Assembly (NCBI RefSeq): GCF_036032445.1
Contig: NZ_CP107932.1
Coordinates: 5,892,501 to 5,956,500, forward strand
Direction of reading: 5' to 3'
Source: Nocardia sp. NBC_00416
GTDB lineage: Bacteria > Actinomycetota > Actinomycetes > Mycobacteriales > Mycobacteriaceae
Length of the DNA stretch: 64,000 bases
Shown here: positions 50,947-59,502 of the stretch, piece by piece
How positions within the stretch are numbered: position 1 is the first letter of the stretch
Layout: each line of letters begins with the position of its first letter
Made by a program: the position numbers and the translations under genes
Notes under the pieces: model-generated
What the model was told of the DNA's origin: nothing
What the model saw: the letters and a program-made list of their open reading frames with translations, nothing else
Database searches by the model: none

Positions 50947-53163
50947 ATGATCGGACGGTCGGTCACCAACCATCCCCGCGCACTGATCGCCGTCGCGCTG
51001 GCGGTATTCCTGCTGTTCGCGGGGGTCGCCAGCGGTGCGATGAACGCGCTGTCGCTGAACAGGTTCGCAGATCCGAACGCCGAATCAGCCGCCGCCGCCG
51101 CGGAACTGGCCGAGCTGTTCGGCACCGGAACGGCCAACGTCGCGATCCTGGTCACCGCCACGGGCGGCGATGTGCGCGATGCCGATGTGGTCGCGGTCGG
51201 CAGGCAGCTCACCGACGACCTGGCCCGGTACCCGGGCGTGGGCGATGTGTCGTCGTTCTGGCAGGCAGACGCCCCGGACACCCTGGCCGGCACGGACTTC
51301 CGGCACGCGCTGGTGCTGGCGTGGGTGCCCGGCGACGCCGACCAGGTGCGCGCACAGATTCTGCCCGGCATCGAGGAACAGATCGTCGATGCCGTCACCG
51401 ATCCCGCGGTGACACTCACGCTGGGCGGCGCCGACGGGGTCTTTCGCGATGTCGCCGCGCAGGCGTCGGCGGATTTCCTGCGCGCCGAACTGATCGTGCT
51501 GCCCCTGGTCTTCGCGCTGCTGGCGTTGGTGCTGCGGCGCATCGCGCTGGCGCTGATCACCGTCGGCATCGGGCTGTTCTGCGTGGTCGGCACCCTGGCC
51601 GCGCTGCGGATGGTGACCGGTTTCGCCGAGGTGTCGACATTCGCCGCGAATATCGCGCTGGTCATGGGCATCGGTCTCGGCGTCGATTACGGGCTGTTCG
51701 TGATCTATCGGTTCCGGGAGGAACTCACCGCCGGTCACGACGTACCCGCCGCGGTGCGCCGGACGGTGGCGAGCGCGGGACGCGCCGTGGCGTTCAGCGC
51801 CGCGACCGTGGGCACCAGCCTTGCCGTGCTGTTGGCCTTCCCGTTCCCGTTCCTGTCGTCGTTCGCCTACGCGGGGATCGCGGTCGCGGTGACGGCGGTG
51901 ATCGGATCGGTGCTGATCCTGCCCGCCGCGCTGATGCTGCTCGGCCGCCGCGCGCTGCCGAAGCGACCGGCGCTCGCTCCCGAACAAGGCTTCTGGTTCC
52001 GCACCGCCGACTACGTGATGCGCAAGCCGGTACTGGCCGGCGGTTCGGCGCTGCTGGTTCTGCTGCTGCTCGGCGCGCCCGCGCTCGGCGTGAACTTCGG
52101 CCCGCCGGATGATCGGGTGGTCGGCGCCGAACAGCCCGTGCGCGTCATGTACGACACGATTCGCGCCGACTTCGCCACCGAGGAAGCCGATGCGGTGCAT
52201 GTGGTGGCCCCGCAGGCCGATATCGCCGAGATCGCGGCGTACGCCGAACGGCTGTCGGCGCTGCCCGGTGTGCTGCGGGTGGATTCGGCGGGCGGTGTAT
52301 TCGGAGCGGGTGCACCCGGCAGGGCGAGTCCTGATCCCGCACGTTTCGTGAGCGGCGACAGTACATGGTTGCGTGTGGTGCCGACCGGTGAGCGGCTGGC
52401 CGACGACCCCGGTGGGCTCGTACGCGAAGTGCGCAGCACTGCCGCACCTTTCGATGTCCTGGTGGGCGGCTATCCGGCCGAACTCGTCGACTATCGCGAC
52501 GGCGTCGTGGCGCGGCTCCCGCTGGTCGCCGCGCTCATCATGCTCGTCACTTTCGCCGTGCTGTTCCTGATGACCGGCAGCGTGCTCGCGCCACTGAAAG
52601 CGTCGGTGCTGAACCTGCTGTCGATGACGATCATGTTCGGCGTACTGGTGTGGGGGTTCCAGAACGGTGCGCTGGCCGGTCTGCTCGGCTTCACCCCGAC
52701 CGGCGTCATCGAGCCGAGTATCCCCATCCTGATGTTCTGCATCGCCTACGGCCTGTCCATGGACTACGAAGTCTTCCTGCTCACCCGAATCAAGGAGGAC
52801 TACGACCGCACCGGCGACCCGATCGGCTCTGTCCCGCGCGGTATCGCCCGCTCCGCGCCACTGATCACCGCCGCCGCGTTGATCCTGGCCGCTTCGTTCG
52901 CCGTGTACGCCACCGGTGGCGTCGCCTTCCTGCAGCAGCTCGGTATCGGCATGGCGCTCACCGTGGCCATCGACGCCACCGTGGTCCGCGGCGTCCTCGC
53001 CCCCGCCCTCATGCGACTCGCGGGCGATGCGAACTGGTGGGCACCCGGCCCGCTGCGCCGCTTCCACGACCGCTTCGGCCTGCGTGAATCCGAACAGCCG
53101 GAGAAACTCGCTGCCGCCGCACAGGATGCGCTGCCCGCGGCAGTTTCGAGTCCGCTGGGCTGA
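50947..53163 (+). CDS. MMPL-family (RND superfamily) transporter
   Basis: A 738-residue transporter with about twelve membrane segments in two halves and two extracytoplasmic loops. The proton-relay Asp-Tyr pairs are in GIGLGVDYGLFVIYRFREE (TM4) and AYGLSMDYEVFLLTRIKED (TM10). MMPL proteins export lipids or drugs. GAGGGG precedes the ATG. Control by the divergent TetR is inferred from the twin operators. A strong hairpin follows the gene. Confidence 0.92.
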   Translation: MIGRSVTNHPRALIAVALAVFLLFAGVASGAMNALSLNRFADPNAESAAAAAELAELFGTGTANVAILVTATGGDVRDADVVAVGRQLTDDLARYPGVGDVSSFWQADAPDTLAGTDFRHALVLAWVPGDADQVRAQILPGIEEQIVDAVTDPAVTLTLGGADGVFRDVAAQASADFLRAELIVLPLVFALLALVLRRIALALITVGIGLFCVVGTLAALRMVTGFAEVSTFAANIALVMGIGLGVDYGLFVIYRFREELTAGHDVPAAVRRTVASAGRAVAFSAATVGTSLAVLLAFPFPFLSSFAYAGIAVAVTAVIGSVLILPAALMLLGRRALPKRPALAPEQGFWFRTADYVMRKPVLAGGSALLVLLLLGAPALGVNFGPPDDRVVGAEQPVRVMYDTIRADFATEEADAVHVVAPQADIAEIAAYAERLSALPGVLRVDSAGGVFGAGAPGRASPDPARFVSGDSTWLRVVPTGERLADDPGGLVREVRSTAAPFDVLVGGYPAELVDYRDGVVARLPLVAALIMLVTFAVLFLMTGSVLAPLKASVLNLLSMTIMFGVLVWGFQNGALAGLLGFTPTGVIEPSIPILMFCIAYGLSMDYEVFLLTRIKEDYDRTGDPIGSVPRGIARSAPLITAAALILAASFAVYATGGVAFLQQLGIGMALTVAIDATVVRGVLAPALMRLAGDANWWAPGPLRRFHDRFGLRESEQPEKLAAAAQDALPAAVSSPLG

Positions 53164-53218
53164 GGGACGACTGCCGACGGACTCGCGGGGCTCCGGCCCG
53201 TTCGTCGTCCGCGAACAG

Positions 53219-53249
53219 GTCCGATCGCGCGGCCGGCGCGCGATCGGAC
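53219..53249 (+). terminator. Hairpin terminator after the MMPL gene
   Basis: GTCCGATCGCGCG (53219-53231) and its exact reverse complement (53237-53249) flank a 5-base loop GCCGG. The 13-bp perfect stem begins 55 bases after the stop. Confidence 0.7.
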
Positions 53250-53620
53250 GGTCCGGCGAATGCCGTCACCGTGACGCCGACATCGACGACGATCATTCGT
53301 CAGCTACCCGTCAGGTGCGGAAAGCTGTCCCCGGGTTGCCCGCCGATGGGCGCACAGGCAGCGACGACACCGTTATCCACTCGGGAACCGATCCCGCCGA
53401 GCCGACCCGGGATGGCTACTCGTCATCGGGCACCGCGGCCGTGTCGCGTACCTCGATGCCTGTTGTTGGTGGGGTGTGGTCACCGTAGCGCTGCGGATTG
53501 ATGGTCTTGGCGATGCGGATGTAGAAGGGGCGCACCGGAGGACAGTGTCCGGCCTGGGGTTTTCGACTACGAACCACCGGTCACCCTGGATCGGGGGACG
53601 TCGCAGCCCAGGTTGCGGCG

Positions 53621-54154
53621 GTGGTATCGAACTCCGTCCGGTTTGACTATCGTGTCCGGGTGTCTTTGACCGATGCCGATATCGCCGCCGCACTGGCCCC
53701 TGCGGGGCTTCTGTTCATTGAGCGTGAAGAGGATGACGTCAGGCTGCCGCTGAAGCCCGACAGGTCGCCGGCGAGCTCCGGTCCGGAGGACGGACGGTTC
53801 GACGCAAGGCCCGATGAGGTCGTCGATGTCGACCATCCCGACCTCGTCGCCAAGATCAACGCAGGCTGGCTTCGGATGGCCGTCGAGTTCGGACTCTTCG
53901 ACGAACGACGCGAGTTCCTGATCAGCGTCGATTACTCGGAGGACCCTGTCTCCGCTCCGGAACGGGAGTGGGTCCGGGTCCGGCTCCTGGAGGAGTGGGA
54001 TATCGCCGGCGGCGAAGCCGAACACCGCGGGGTGCGCTTCACCTCGCGATTCGCGCCTGAGTTCTGGGTGTTGTCTCTTGATAGGCGCGTGCTGATGAGC
54101 ACCACCCTCTGGGGTAATGGGACGGTCAGCACGATTGTCATCTGCCCTGAGTGA
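53621..54154 (+). CDS. Hypothetical protein, about 165-177 residues
   Basis: Reads VSLTDADIAAALAPAGLLFIEREEDDVRLPLKPD...DLVAKINAGWLRMAVEFGLFDERREFLISVDYSEDPVSAPEREWVRVRLLEEWDIAG...RFAPEFWVLSLDRRVLMSTTLWGNGTVSTIVICPE. It is acidic and soluble; I recognise no family. GTG at 53621 gives the longest form; GTG at 53660 (MSLTDADIAAAL) is an alternative. Codon pattern is that of a real gene. The 450 bases upstream hold no other gene. It lies just left of the integrase remnant and may belong to the island. Confidence 0.6.
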   Translation: MVSNSVRFDYRVRVSLTDADIAAALAPAGLLFIEREEDDVRLPLKPDRSPASSGPEDGRFDARPDEVVDVDHPDLVAKINAGWLRMAVEFGLFDERREFLISVDYSEDPVSAPEREWVRVRLLEEWDIAGGEAEHRGVRFTSRFAPEFWVLSLDRRVLMSTTLWGNGTVSTIVICPE

Positions 54155-54347
54155 AGCCCTTTCGAACCTCGTCCCGTCCTGGCGTCGGACCTCTACTGGG
54201 GGCGGCAAATAGACGCGACATGTCGCATGCGGCGAGACAAGGCTCTGAATCAATGACATCCACACGATCGCCCCGAAACACGTTGGCGCGGTCGGCTATT
54301 AACCATGAACTCGAATACCGCGGAGCCGGTTTCAGATCGAGCGGAGC

Positions 54348-54685
54348 AGGCGCAGCGAGGACGAGGTATTCACCTCGACCCGCGGGGGCATCCTGCGGGT
54401 ACGGAATATGCGTCGAGACTGGTGGGACATCACGGCCGCCGAAGCTGGGCTGGAGGGCTCGACCCCACACGAGATGCGTCATACGGCTGCGTCGCTCGCG
54501 GTCTCGCAGGGCGCGTCGGTACTGGCTGTCCAGCGGATGCTCGGCCACGACAAGCCAGCTCGACGTTGGATGTCTACTCGGATCTGTTCGACGACGACCT
54601 CGACGAGGTTGCAACGCGGCTGGACTCCGCACGCGCCGGTTTTGCCACTGCGTATTCTCTGCGTATCGAGGGCGATTCAGAGTGA
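54348..54685 (+). pseudogene. Tyrosine integrase, C-terminal fragment with frameshift
   Basis: Residues EVFTSTRGGILRVRNMRRDWWDITAAEAGLEGSTPHEMRHTAASLAVSQGASVLAVQRMLGHDKPA carry the HxxR motif of phage-type integrases. After a frameshift near 54556 the remainder STLDVYSDLFDDDLDEVATRLDSARAGFATAYSLRIEGDSE holds the catalytic Tyr. The N-terminal half is absent. The stop lies 40 bases before a copy of the tRNA-Arg 3' end, the usual place for the integrase of a tRNA-integrating element. Confidence 0.85.
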
Positions 54686-54782
54686 ACAGCAACTCGGAAA
54701 CAGGGCATCTGACCTGCGTGTTCTCTGTGCCCTCGGCAGGAACGCAAAACATGAACAACCGGAAAGCGGCTGGTCATCGTAG
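54628..54782 (+). repeat. Island repeat A: integrase 3' end plus att-like site
   Basis: This segment aligns with 57361-57511 over about 150 bases. It holds the last codons of the integrase, the 16-base core TGTGCCCTCGGCAGGA (54726-54741) identical to the tRNA-Arg 3' end, and a shared right flank (ACGCAAAACATG...CTGGTCATCGT). Confidence 0.85.
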
Positions 54783-54858
54783 GTGTGCACCCGGTTTGAC
54801 GATAATGGTCAGCCTGTCCCTGCCGGTCGACCGTTCCAAGTTCGAATCCCAGCTGCCA

Positions 54859-55419
54859 CTACTGCGCTATCAGGCGCCGGACGGCCTCGACGGCCGCCCG
54901 GCGCCCCGCGTCCGGCCTTCCGTGGCGCGGGATCGCGGCGACATTGGACGGCCCCCACGCTGTGGCGATCGCGATGACCAGCGTCAGCAGATCGGAAACC
55001 GAGAATGTCTTTCCGACCGAACCGCTGCGCTGCGCCGCCCGCAGGGCCTTGGTCTTGGCGTCGTAGGTCGATCCCGTGTTCACGATGGTGTTGTCCGGGT
55101 TCGAGCCGCGTTCGAGCCGATGCCATGTCGCCAGCCGGAGCACATCGGGATGCGTGCGGCAGTAATCGTAGAGCGCGCCGGCATAACCCGGTAGATCGTC
55201 CGCTGTGAAGGGGACCGCTTCCAGGCCGTGCGCCACATACTCATCGAAGACTGCGTCGAAGAGCCGGTCCTTGCTGCCGAAATAGACGTAGATCAGATTC
55301 TTGTTGGCTGCTGCCGTCGCGGCAATACGATCGACCCGTGCTCCGGCGATGCCGTATCTGCCGAACTCGGCCGTGGCGGCCTGCAGTATCCGAGCCTTCG
55401 TGGCATCTGCGCGCGACAT
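54859..55419 (-). CDS. TetR-family regulator downstream of the aldehyde dehydrogenase
   Basis: A 186-residue TetR: SRADATKARILQAATAEFGRYGIAGARVDRIAATAAANKNLIYVYFGSKDRLFDAVFDEYV followed by a TetR_C domain (TWHRLERGSNPDN, later FSVSDLLTLVIAIATAWG). It starts 31 bases after the dehydrogenase stop on the same strand, so both are one transcript. It probably binds the twin operators upstream of that operon. Confidence 0.88.
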   Translation of the reverse strand: MSRADATKARILQAATAEFGRYGIAGARVDRIAATAAANKNLIYVYFGSKDRLFDAVFDEYVAHGLEAVPFTADDLPGYAGALYDYCRTHPDVLRLATWHRLERGSNPDNTIVNTGSTYDAKTKALRAAQRSGSVGKTFSVSDLLTLVIAIATAWGPSNVAAIPRHGRPDAGRRAAVEAVRRLIAQ

Positions 55420-55450
55420 GGCCACAGGATACTAACCGCTGATCACGCAA

Positions 55451-56983
55451 TTACCCGACTGGCCAGGAGATGAACTTCTCCTCGAGGAATTCGGCGATCC
55501 CATACGAGCCGCCTTCCCTGCCGAGCCCGCTCTGTTTGTAGCCGCCGAATGGAGCGTCGGGGTTGACGCCGAAGGAAGAGTTGATGTTCACGTTGCCGCT
55601 GCGGATCCGCCTCGCGACGGCGAAGGCGCGACCGAAATCCGAGGTGAACACTCCGGAGTTGAGGCCGAAGTCGCTGTCGTTGGCGAACCGCACCGCCTCG
55701 TCCTCCCCGTGGAACGGGATAATCGCACCGACCGGGCCGAAGAACTCCTTCCGTGCCACGCTCATCGTGTTCTGCACGTCCACGAACAGGGTCGGCTCGA
55801 GGAAGAATCCCTCATCGAGCCCGGTCGGGCGCCCGCCGCCCCATGCCACGGTCGCGCCTTCTGCCTCGCCCTGTCGGATCATGTGCTCGACACGCAGTCG
55901 CTCCTTGTCCCGGATCAGAGGCCCCAGCATCGAACTCGGGTCGGCTGGACTCCCGATGACGACCGACGGCAGGAGTGCCAGCACCTTGTCGACCAATTCA
56001 TCGTGTACCGCGTCCTCGACGAGGGTGCGGGTGAGCAGTAGGCAGCCCTGTCCGCAGTTGCCGATCATGTTGCCAATTACTTCGACGGCAGCCCGATCGA
56101 GGTCGGCATCGGCGAACACGATATTGGCCGACTTTCCGCCGAGCTCGAGGACGGTCTTCTTGAGTGTGCCGGATGCCTGCGCCATCACCTTGCGGCCCAC
56201 GGCATCGGAGCCGGTGAAGCTGATGATATCGACCGCGGGATGTGTGGTCAGCTCGATGGCGACATCGTCTCCTCCGGTGACGATGTTGACGACTCCCGGC
56301 GGAAATCCGGCTTCGTCGATCATCTCGCCCAGCAGCAGTACCTGTAGCGGCGTATACGGCGACGGCTTGACGACCGTGGTGCACCCGGCCGCCAGCGCCC
56401 AGGCCAGCTTGTGCACGGCGAGCGCGAACGGGGCGTTGAATGGAACGATCAGGGATGCCACGCCGATCGGCTCACGGGCGACTACGCCCTGCGTGGCCTG
56501 GGTGGTGCCGGTCATCGCCGTCCCGAAGTGCGGATTCAGCGGATGCTGAAAGGCGAAGCCCGGCAGGATCCGCTCGGCCACATCGCGCAGGGTGTCGATC
56601 GAGGTCTGTACGTGTACCCGGTCGGCGAAGGCAATCGGAAAGCCCCCCTCCCGCACTATCAGGTCGACCAACCGCTCGCGCCTGACCTCGATCGCCGCCG
56701 CCAGCCGCAGCAGGTTCGCCGCTCGCGCGCGTGGAGTAGTCCGGCCCCATGGCCCTTCATCGAATGCCAGGCGTGCTGCCAGCACTGCCGATTCGGCGTC
56801 GAGTCGCGATCCCGAGGGCGCCGTTGCGAACGTTTTTCCGGTCGCGGGGTCGAGGACCTGAAGCATTGCTTCGTTCGTGGTTCCCGCGTTGTTCATCGCG
56901 GTGGCCGCGCCGTGGCGCCCGCCGTTGCCGTGGCTGTCCACCCAGCGACCGTTGATGAACAACTTATCTATCGAGTAGGGCAT
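55451..56983 (-). CDS. Aldehyde dehydrogenase family protein
   Basis: A 510-residue NAD(P)-dependent aldehyde dehydrogenase. Cofactor and active-site blocks: VIVPFNAPFALAVHKLAWALAAGCTTVVKPSPYTPL, FTGSDAVGRKVM, catalytic Glu in VLELGGKSANIV, catalytic Cys in IGNCGQGCLLLTRT, and EEKFISWPVG at the end. ATG at 56983 has AGGAAG eight bases upstream; GTG at 56992 is also in frame. It heads the operon with the TetR gene and lies between att-like repeats A and B. Substrate unknown. Confidence 0.92.
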   Translation of the reverse strand: MPYSIDKLFINGRWVDSHGNGGRHGAATAMNNAGTTNEAMLQVLDPATGKTFATAPSGSRLDAESAVLAARLAFDEGPWGRTTPRARAANLLRLAAAIEVRRERLVDLIVREGGFPIAFADRVHVQTSIDTLRDVAERILPGFAFQHPLNPHFGTAMTGTTQATQGVVAREPIGVASLIVPFNAPFALAVHKLAWALAAGCTTVVKPSPYTPLQVLLLGEMIDEAGFPPGVVNIVTGGDDVAIELTTHPAVDIISFTGSDAVGRKVMAQASGTLKKTVLELGGKSANIVFADADLDRAAVEVIGNMIGNCGQGCLLLTRTLVEDAVHDELVDKVLALLPSVVIGSPADPSSMLGPLIRDKERLRVEHMIRQGEAEGATVAWGGGRPTGLDEGFFLEPTLFVDVQNTMSVARKEFFGPVGAIIPFHGEDEAVRFANDSDFGLNSGVFTSDFGRAFAVARRIRSGNVNINSSFGVNPDAPFGGYKQSGLGREGGSYGIAEFLEEKFISWPVG

Positions 56984-57000
56984 CAACGCCACTTCCTAAC

Positions 57001-57048
57001 TAACTAGATGGTTACTTTCCTCGACCGTAGTCAGTAACTATCTGGTTA
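57001..57048. promoter_or_regulatory. Twin TetR operators upstream of the dehydrogenase operon
   Basis: TAACTAGATGGTTA (57001-57014) and TAACTATCTGGTTA (57035-57048) are two near-palindromes with TAAC...GTTA ends. Together they make a larger inverted repeat in which 15 of 17 arm bases match. Centres are 34 bases apart. Confidence 0.75.
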
Positions 57049-57360
57049 GTCAATCGGGTGGGTAGGCCTGTCGGCGTGGACTTGTGCTGGTCGGTGCAAC
57101 CGAACATGCCCGCCGGCCGGAGATTCCGGAGTTCCCGCTGTCGGCCTGCGGGCCCTATCCGGTCGGCCGGGTGTGTACACCCGCCGCTCCCGCCGTCGAC
57201 GGCGGTTCCTGGACTCGTCGTGCTGCCAACGAAATGCTCGACATCATCGACTGCTCGACCACCCTCCCGTTTGCGTGACCGGCAGCAGTTCGATCGCTTG
57301 GGCGGTCCGGCCCGACGCATAGAAGCAGGCGAGGCTGTTACGGGCGTTCAGGGTGGTCGT
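57049..57360. other. Stretch without recognisable gene inside the island
   Basis: About 310 bases between the twin operators and repeat B. Short frames only, none with family features. Confidence 0.45.
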
Positions 57361-57511
57361 CGCACGTGCCGTGTGCTACTGCGTACTAACTGCGTACCGA
57401 GGGCGATCCGGAGTCACCACACGGAAATGAGGTCTCTGAACTGCACATTCTTTGTGCCCTCGGCAGGACACGCAAAACATGGGCAACCAGAAAACACCTG
57501 GTCATCGTGGG
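57361..57511 (+). repeat. Island repeat B: integrase tail relic plus att-like site
   Basis: Homologous to repeat A. It begins with a decayed integrase 3' end (ACTGCGTAC, TAA, CTGCGTACCGAGGGCGAT) and contains the 18-base core TTTGTGCCCTCGGCAGGA (57451-57468), identical to 63034-63051 at the tRNA-Arg gene. The right flank again reads CACGCAAAACATG...CTGGTCATCGT. Confidence 0.87.
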
Positions 57512-57560
57512 ATTATGCCGGATCTGAGCAGCGCGGGTGATAAGTTTCGCTCGCCCTAAA

Positions 57561-57582
57561 GTTATGGTGCGGGTACCATAAC
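57561..57582. promoter_or_regulatory. vapBC operator/promoter
   Basis: GTTATGGT (57561-57568) and ACCATAAC (57575-57582) form a perfect 8-bp inverted repeat with a 6-base spacer. It overlaps TACCAT (57574-57579), a -10-like hexamer 7 bases before the vapB ATG. This suggests a leaderless, autoregulated transcript. Confidence 0.7.
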
Positions 57583-57585
57583 CTT

Positions 57586-57837
57586 ATGGGTCTGAAGAAG
57601 ACGACGGTCATGGTCGACGAGGCCGACCTCGAGCTGGTGAAGATGGCCGCGGCACGTGAAGGGCGGCCGGAGTCCGAGTATTTTCGTGAAGCTTTTCATC
57701 TGGCCGCGTTACGCACACGCCGATGGGATGAGGAGTGGGATATCCCCGTACTCGACTACGGGCATGCGGTGTCGGCCGACGAAATCGATAGCACTGTGCG
57801 AGAAGCGATCACCAACACCGAAGCCGATGCTGGATGA
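57586..57837 (+). CDS. vapB: VapB-type antitoxin (ribbon-helix-helix)
   Basis: An 83-residue protein with an N-terminal RHH fold (LKKTTVMVDEADLELVKMAAAREGRPESEYFREAFHLAA) and a C-terminal tail (RRWDEEWDIPVLDYGHAVSADEIDSTVREAI) that should wrap the toxin. The stop overlaps vapC (ATGA). It binds the inverted repeat just upstream in the usual scheme. It sits 75 bases from att-like repeat B. Confidence 0.85.
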   Translation: MGLKKTTVMVDEADLELVKMAAAREGRPESEYFREAFHLAALRTRRWDEEWDIPVLDYGHAVSADEIDSTVREAITNTEADAG

Positions 57838-58268
57838 TCGTGATCGGCGACACCTCAGGTCTGGTCGCCGCTTTCAACTCCGCGGATCCTGAGCACGTCT
57901 GCGCGCGCGCAGCGCTGCAGCAGGCAGCGCTGACCATCGTCTCTCCGCTTGTGTTGCTCGAAGTCGAACATATCACCACCCGAAATCTCGATCGTCGAGC
58001 CGCCTATGCGGTGAATGATTGGTTGTTGGCGCAAGAGCGCACCGGACGCATCGAAGTACCCACGGTATCGGCGGACTTGTTGCGGGTCGCGCGCAGGGTA
58101 CAGAACAGATACCTGGCCTTGCGCCTGGATCTCACAGACGCCACCAATGTTTCATTGGCGGAAAGATACGAAACTGTGGAGGTGTTGACGCTCGACCGAC
58201 GTGATTTCCGTGCAGTTACCCCGCTCACTGGCCATGCCGCGTTCCGCCTGTTGCCCGATGATCTCTAG
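57834..58268 (+). CDS. vapC: VapC-type PIN-domain toxin
   Basis: A 144-residue PIN ribonuclease. Acidic residues: Asp in VIGDTSGLVAAF (6), Glu in SPLVLLEVEHI (about 43), Asp in RLDLTDATNVSLAERY (about 101) and Asp in VLTLDRRDFRAV (about 119). All four positions are filled, so it should be active. It probably cleaves tRNA or rRNA when VapB is degraded. The module may help stabilise the island. Confidence 0.87.
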   Translation: MIVIGDTSGLVAAFNSADPEHVCARAALQQAALTIVSPLVLLEVEHITTRNLDRRAAYAVNDWLLAQERTGRIEVPTVSADLLRVARRVQNRYLALRLDLTDATNVSLAERYETVEVLTLDRRDFRAVTPLTGHAAFRLLPDDL

Positions 58269-58296
58269 TGCCGTGCCGTGCCGTGCCGTGCCGTGC
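58268..58296 (+). repeat. GTGCC microsatellite
   Basis: Five full GTGCC units and a partial sixth, starting at the last base of the vapC stop codon. It is a slippage-prone pentanucleotide repeat and not a CRISPR array. Confidence 0.95.
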
Positions 58297-58401
58297 AACG
58301 TTCGGTAGGTAATTAGCTGAGGCACGCCGAAACGCGCGGTAATGCCGATTTTCGAGTGTGGTCCCGCGTCTGCTCGGCGAACGTGGTGCCACCTAGCGGT
58401 T

Positions 58402-58930
58402 TTACGGCCACGCTGGTGACAGCGTTCCGGTGCGTTCGAGGGTCCGCACCACTGGTGCCGTTTCCAGATGTCTGGCGGCGTTCAGCGGCCCGATTCGGTC
58501 ACTCGAGTACCGGTACAGGTCGTGAGGGTCTCGGCAGACGACCCCGGCGAGCATATTGGTCGGACCGGTGGTGACGGCGGCGAACTGGATCTCGGGGTGC
58601 TCGGCCAGTGTCTGCCCGACCGCAGTCAGCGCGGAGTTCCGCACTGACAGCCACAGCCGAGCTGCGGCGTGATAGCCCAACGCCTCGGGCACTACATAGA
58701 CCTGAAACCCGAGCACGCCTGTGTGCCGAAGATGTTCCACCCGCCGGCGCACGGTCGATTCCGACCAGCCGCACAGCTCCGGCCGCCCGCAGTCGCCGAT
58801 ATCGGCGTGCGACGGTGTTTTCGGAAGTGCCGAGTACCTCGGCGATCCGGCTGAACGGCGCCCGCCCATCGATCTGCAGCGCATGCGCCAGTCCTCGATC
58901 GAGGTCATCGAGAGTGACAGTTTCCATCAT
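58402..58930 (-). pseudogene. Lrp/AsnC-family regulator with internal deletion and frameshift
   Basis: The first HTH is intact (METVTLDDLDRGLAHALQIDGRAPFSRIAEVLGTSENTVARRYRRLRAAGAVRLV). The frame then shifts directly into a second HTH (WSESTVRRRVEHLRHTGVLGFQVYVVPEALGYHAAARLWLSVRN) and its ligand domain (FAAVTTGPTNMLAGVVCRDPHDLYRYSSDRIGPLNAARHLETAPVVRTL). Intact actinobacterial relatives have HTH-RAM-HTH-RAM. Here the first RAM domain, about 140 residues, is missing. Confidence 0.78.
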
Positions 58931-58989
58931 CTGACCGTATCCGGTGACGGAACCCGCGAATATGGGCTCGGTGGCTGGTGGCCTCCGAT

Positions 58990-59335
58990 TCGGCCGGGTG
59001 AGCTGGCACCTCGAACCTCGAGGGCAACGCGCGGCGGCGCGCGGGGTGGACGTGGAATACGTCGTCGCCGACGCCACCAGCCCCACCGGCTTCGAGGGCC
59101 GGTTCGACACCGTACTGGACAGCACGCTCTACCACTGCCCGACCGAACGGTGACGCGTGCAATATATACGCGCCCTGCGCCGTGCCACCAAACCCGGCGG
59201 ACTGCTGAACATGCTGTGTTTCTCCGACGAGACGACCGGCGAGCTGCCCGCCCCTTTCCCCTGCTGGAGAACAATATTCGTTACACGCTGGCCCATAACA
59301 GCTGGGCTCTTTCTCGGCTCCGTTGTGAAAGGTGA
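58990..59335 (+). pseudogene. Methyltransferase fragment
   Basis: Reads AAARGVDVEYVVADATSPTGFEGRFDTVLDSTLYHCPTER, then TGA (59151-59153), then in the same frame QYIRALRRATKPGGLLNMLCFSDETTGELPAPFP, then after a frameshift LLENNIRYTLAHNSWALS. This is the middle of a class I methyltransferase. The SAM-binding glycine loop and the end are lost. Confidence 0.75.
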
Positions 59336-59502
59336 TGTGGAAGTCTGCTTCCGGTTTGTTGATTCGTCGTGGTTGCCGGTCGGAGAGGTATGGCTCGACT
59401 GTGAGGTAGGTCCGGCGGTTTGGCTGCGTCGGCCGCCGTGCTCCGTTGGCCGGATCCCGAAGGCGGATGAACCTCGTTGATGTGGTCGATCGCGGGCGTT
59501 CG

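Noticed and set aside
58268..58296. CRISPR-like array from regular GTGCC spacing
   Set aside because: A simple pentanucleotide repeat with no spacers and no cas genes.
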